DNA of 64,000 nucleotides, from the NCBI RefSeq assembly GCF_005146945.1, contig NZ_SWMS01000001.1, forward strand, positions 62,001 to 126,000. Reading direction: 5' to 3'. Position numbers and translations under genes: made by a program. The notes beneath the pieces were generated by a model. The model saw only the letters and a list, made by a program, of their open reading frames with translations. It was not told where the DNA came from and made no database searches. Source of the stretch: Prauserella endophytica (lineage in GTDB: Bacteria; Actinomycetota; Actinomycetes; Mycobacteriales; Pseudonocardiaceae). Below, piece after piece: positions 62,875 to 64,000 of this stretch (positions within the stretch are counted from its first letter, which is position 1; each line of letters begins with the position of its first letter).

Positions 62875-63495
62875 ATGCAGGGCAGCGCCGAGCCCATGCG
62901 CCAGCGCAACGCCGCAGCAGCAGGGAGAAACGTCGAGAGCAGTGTCGAGCAGACGCTCGGGCACCTGCGCACGTTGGACGCTCCCGTGCCCAAAGCCCAA
63001 CCCTCGGGCCCGCTGACGCTCGAGGACCTCTACCGCCAGCACCGCATGCGGCTGGTGCGGCTCGCCATCCTGCTCGTCGACGAGCCCGCGACCGCCGAGG
63101 ACGTGGTGCAGGAGGCCTTCACCGGTCTGCACCGCAACTGGGGCAAGCTCCGCGATGCCGCGGCCGCCGTCGGCTACCTGCGCACGGCCGTGGTGAACGG
63201 TTCGCGCAGCGTGCTGCGCCGTCGCAAGACCGCTCGCGAGTACGTGCCCCCGCACGCCGTGAACGCGCGTTCTGCCGAGAGCCTCGCGATGCTGTCGACC
63301 GAGCACCAGGCCGTGGTCAGCGCACTCTCGAAGCTCCCGCCCCGCCAGCGGGAGGTGCTGGTGCTGCGCTACTACGGCGGGCTGTCTGAAGCGGAGATCT
63401 CCGAGGCGGCGGGCATCTCCAAGGGCACCGTCAAGTCCACGGCGAGCCGGGCACTGGAGGCTCTCCAGCGGGCCATGCACGACGGTAGAAACTGA
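62875..63495 (+). CDS. SigE-family ECF RNA polymerase sigma factor
   Basis: 206 aa. An unusual N-terminal extension of about 45 residues (NAAAAGRNVESSVEQTLGHL) precedes region 2 (LEDLYRQHRMRLVRLAILLV, AEDVVQEAFTGLHRNWGKL) and region 4 (LSKLPPRQREVLVLRYYGGL, AAGISKGTVKSTASRALEAL). ATG 62875 chosen; an ATG at 62788 is in frame. No anti-sigma gene follows; nagA is next. Confidence 0.88.
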   Translation: MQGSAEPMRQRNAAAAGRNVESSVEQTLGHLRTLDAPVPKAQPSGPLTLEDLYRQHRMRLVRLAILLVDEPATAEDVVQEAFTGLHRNWGKLRDAAAAVGYLRTAVVNGSRSVLRRRKTAREYVPPHAVNARSAESLAMLSTEHQAVVSALSKLPPRQREVLVLRYYGGLSEAEISEAAGISKGTVKSTASRALEALQRAMHDGRN

Positions 63496-63536
63496 ATAAC
63501 AAGGTAGCCTCGATATTTCGTGAGTTGCCGACATTC

Positions 63537-63548
63537 TGGTCTGGACCA
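63537..63548. promoter_or_regulatory. DasR-type operator (dre) upstream of nagA
   Basis: TGGTCTGGACCA, one base from the symmetrical dre core TGGTCTAGACCA that the GlcNAc-6-P-responsive GntR regulator DasR binds in Streptomyces before nag genes. It lies 13 bp before the nagA start, in the right place to repress it. Confidence 0.7.
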
Positions 63549-63561
63549 ATATGATGTGGTC

Positions 63562-64000
63562 GTGAACGGCTCCGACGATTTCGTGCTCACCGGCGGGCGG
63601 CTGGCCTGCCCCGACGGCGTACTCGACGACGGCTGGCTCTCCGTCTCCGGAGGGCGCATCGCCGAGCTGGGCACGGGCGCGCCGCCCGAGGGCAGGCACG
63701 TCGACGTCCGCGGAGCCCTCGTCGTCCCCGGCTTCGTCGACACCCACTGCCACGGCGGGGGCGGCGCGTCGTTCTCCACCACCGACCCCGCCGAGGCGGC
63801 CAGGGCCATCGCGGCCCACCGCAGGCACGGCACCACGACCATGCTGGCAAGTCTGGTCTCCGACCCGATCGGCGTGCTCACCGACCAGCTCGCGGCGCTC
63901 TCGGAGCTGGTCGAGGACGGCGAGCTGGCCGGGGTGCACCTGGAAGGTCCGTTCATCGCGCAGGCCCGCTGCGGCGCACACGATCCGGCCGCGCTCCGGG
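63562..64000 (+). CDS. nagA: N-acetylglucosamine-6-phosphate deacetylase, 3' end outside window
   Basis: The first 146 residues. VLTGGRLACPDGVLDDGWLS, VVPGFVDTHCHGGGGASFST with the metal His pair, HRRHGTTTMLASLVS, and HLEGPFIAQARCGAHDP with the metal Glu are the standard NagA order. It converts GlcNAc-6-P to glucosamine-6-P and acetate. GTG 63562. Controlled probably by DasR through the site at 63537-63548. Confidence 0.93.
   Translation, partial: MNGSDDFVLTGGRLACPDGVLDDGWLSVSGGRIAELGTGAPPEGRHVDVRGALVVPGFVDTHCHGGGGASFSTTDPAEAARAIAAHRRHGTTTMLASLVSDPIGVLTDQLAALSELVEDGELAGVHLEGPFIAQARCGAHDPAALR

Overview
This 64-kb window comes from a very GC-rich actinomycete chromosome, most likely Pseudonocardiaceae (Amycolatopsis, Saccharomonospora or Prauserella type). 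Grounds: many GTG starts, ATGA/GTGA gene overlaps, type VII secretion proteins (EspG, Esx, PPE-like, DUF3558 lipoprotein), F420-type enzymes, SigE-family sigma factors, and a gene order purA / hypothetical / DUF3151 / fba that resembles the mycobacterial chromosome. I see no rRNA, tRNA, CRISPR, insertion sequence or prophage. The genus is an inference.

Layout. 1-7.8 kb: an SCP-like gene (cut by the window), a type VII-associated protein, two tandem secreted GH25 lysozymes, a Q/G/Y-rich membrane protein, a divergent XRE-cupin / GNAT pair, an MFS transporter and a pentapeptide protein. 7.8-13.7 kb: purL, a short tandem repeat and a heterodimeric ABC exporter. 13.7-18.8 kb: a phosphonate uptake and catabolism locus (phnCDE, FAD oxidoreductase, GntR regulator, phosphonatase). 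18.9-28.4 kb: purQ, purS, a MarR/ABC exporter pair, aldehyde dehydrogenase, MBL hydrolase, a TauE/SafE exporter behind a 27-aa leader peptide, and purB. 28.5-36.9 kb: regulators, sigma/anti-sigma pair, threonine aldolase, aminotransferase and small membrane proteins. 36.9-41.9 kb: a type VII substrate/chaperone cluster. 42-46.8 kb: purD, a secreted glycerophosphodiesterase, MerR, LysR and LysE. 46.8-51.4 kb: an AraC gene, then a TetR-controlled dioxygenase/hydrolase cassette lying between decayed fragments of a xanthine-dehydrogenase-type operon. 51.4-57 kb: purA, a secreted HNH nuclease, DUF3151, a polytopic membrane protein and fba. 57-64 kb: an F420-type enzyme group, an AcoR-like regulator next to an NDMA-type alcohol dehydrogenase, a YciI-like gene, a sigma factor, and the start of nagA behind a DasR-type site.

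Themes. Six de novo or salvage purine loci (purL, purQ, purS, purB, purD, purA) are scattered as separate units. The clearest structural signal between genes is a family of long palindromes that share the core AAGGCCACC/GGTGGCCTT. Six near-complete copies and two half copies are visible; five complete copies sit between the ends of convergent genes. A second, unrelated repeat built on GGCGC-GAA-GCGCC lies in tandem before purL and also in frame inside an ABC ATPase gene. The ABC exporter pair is unusual: one subunit has lost the Walker A motif and its partner has lost the signature motif, so only one composite ATP site is left. The xanthine-dehydrogenase remnants, the Cys-containing leader peptide and several palindromic operators are the other notable observations.
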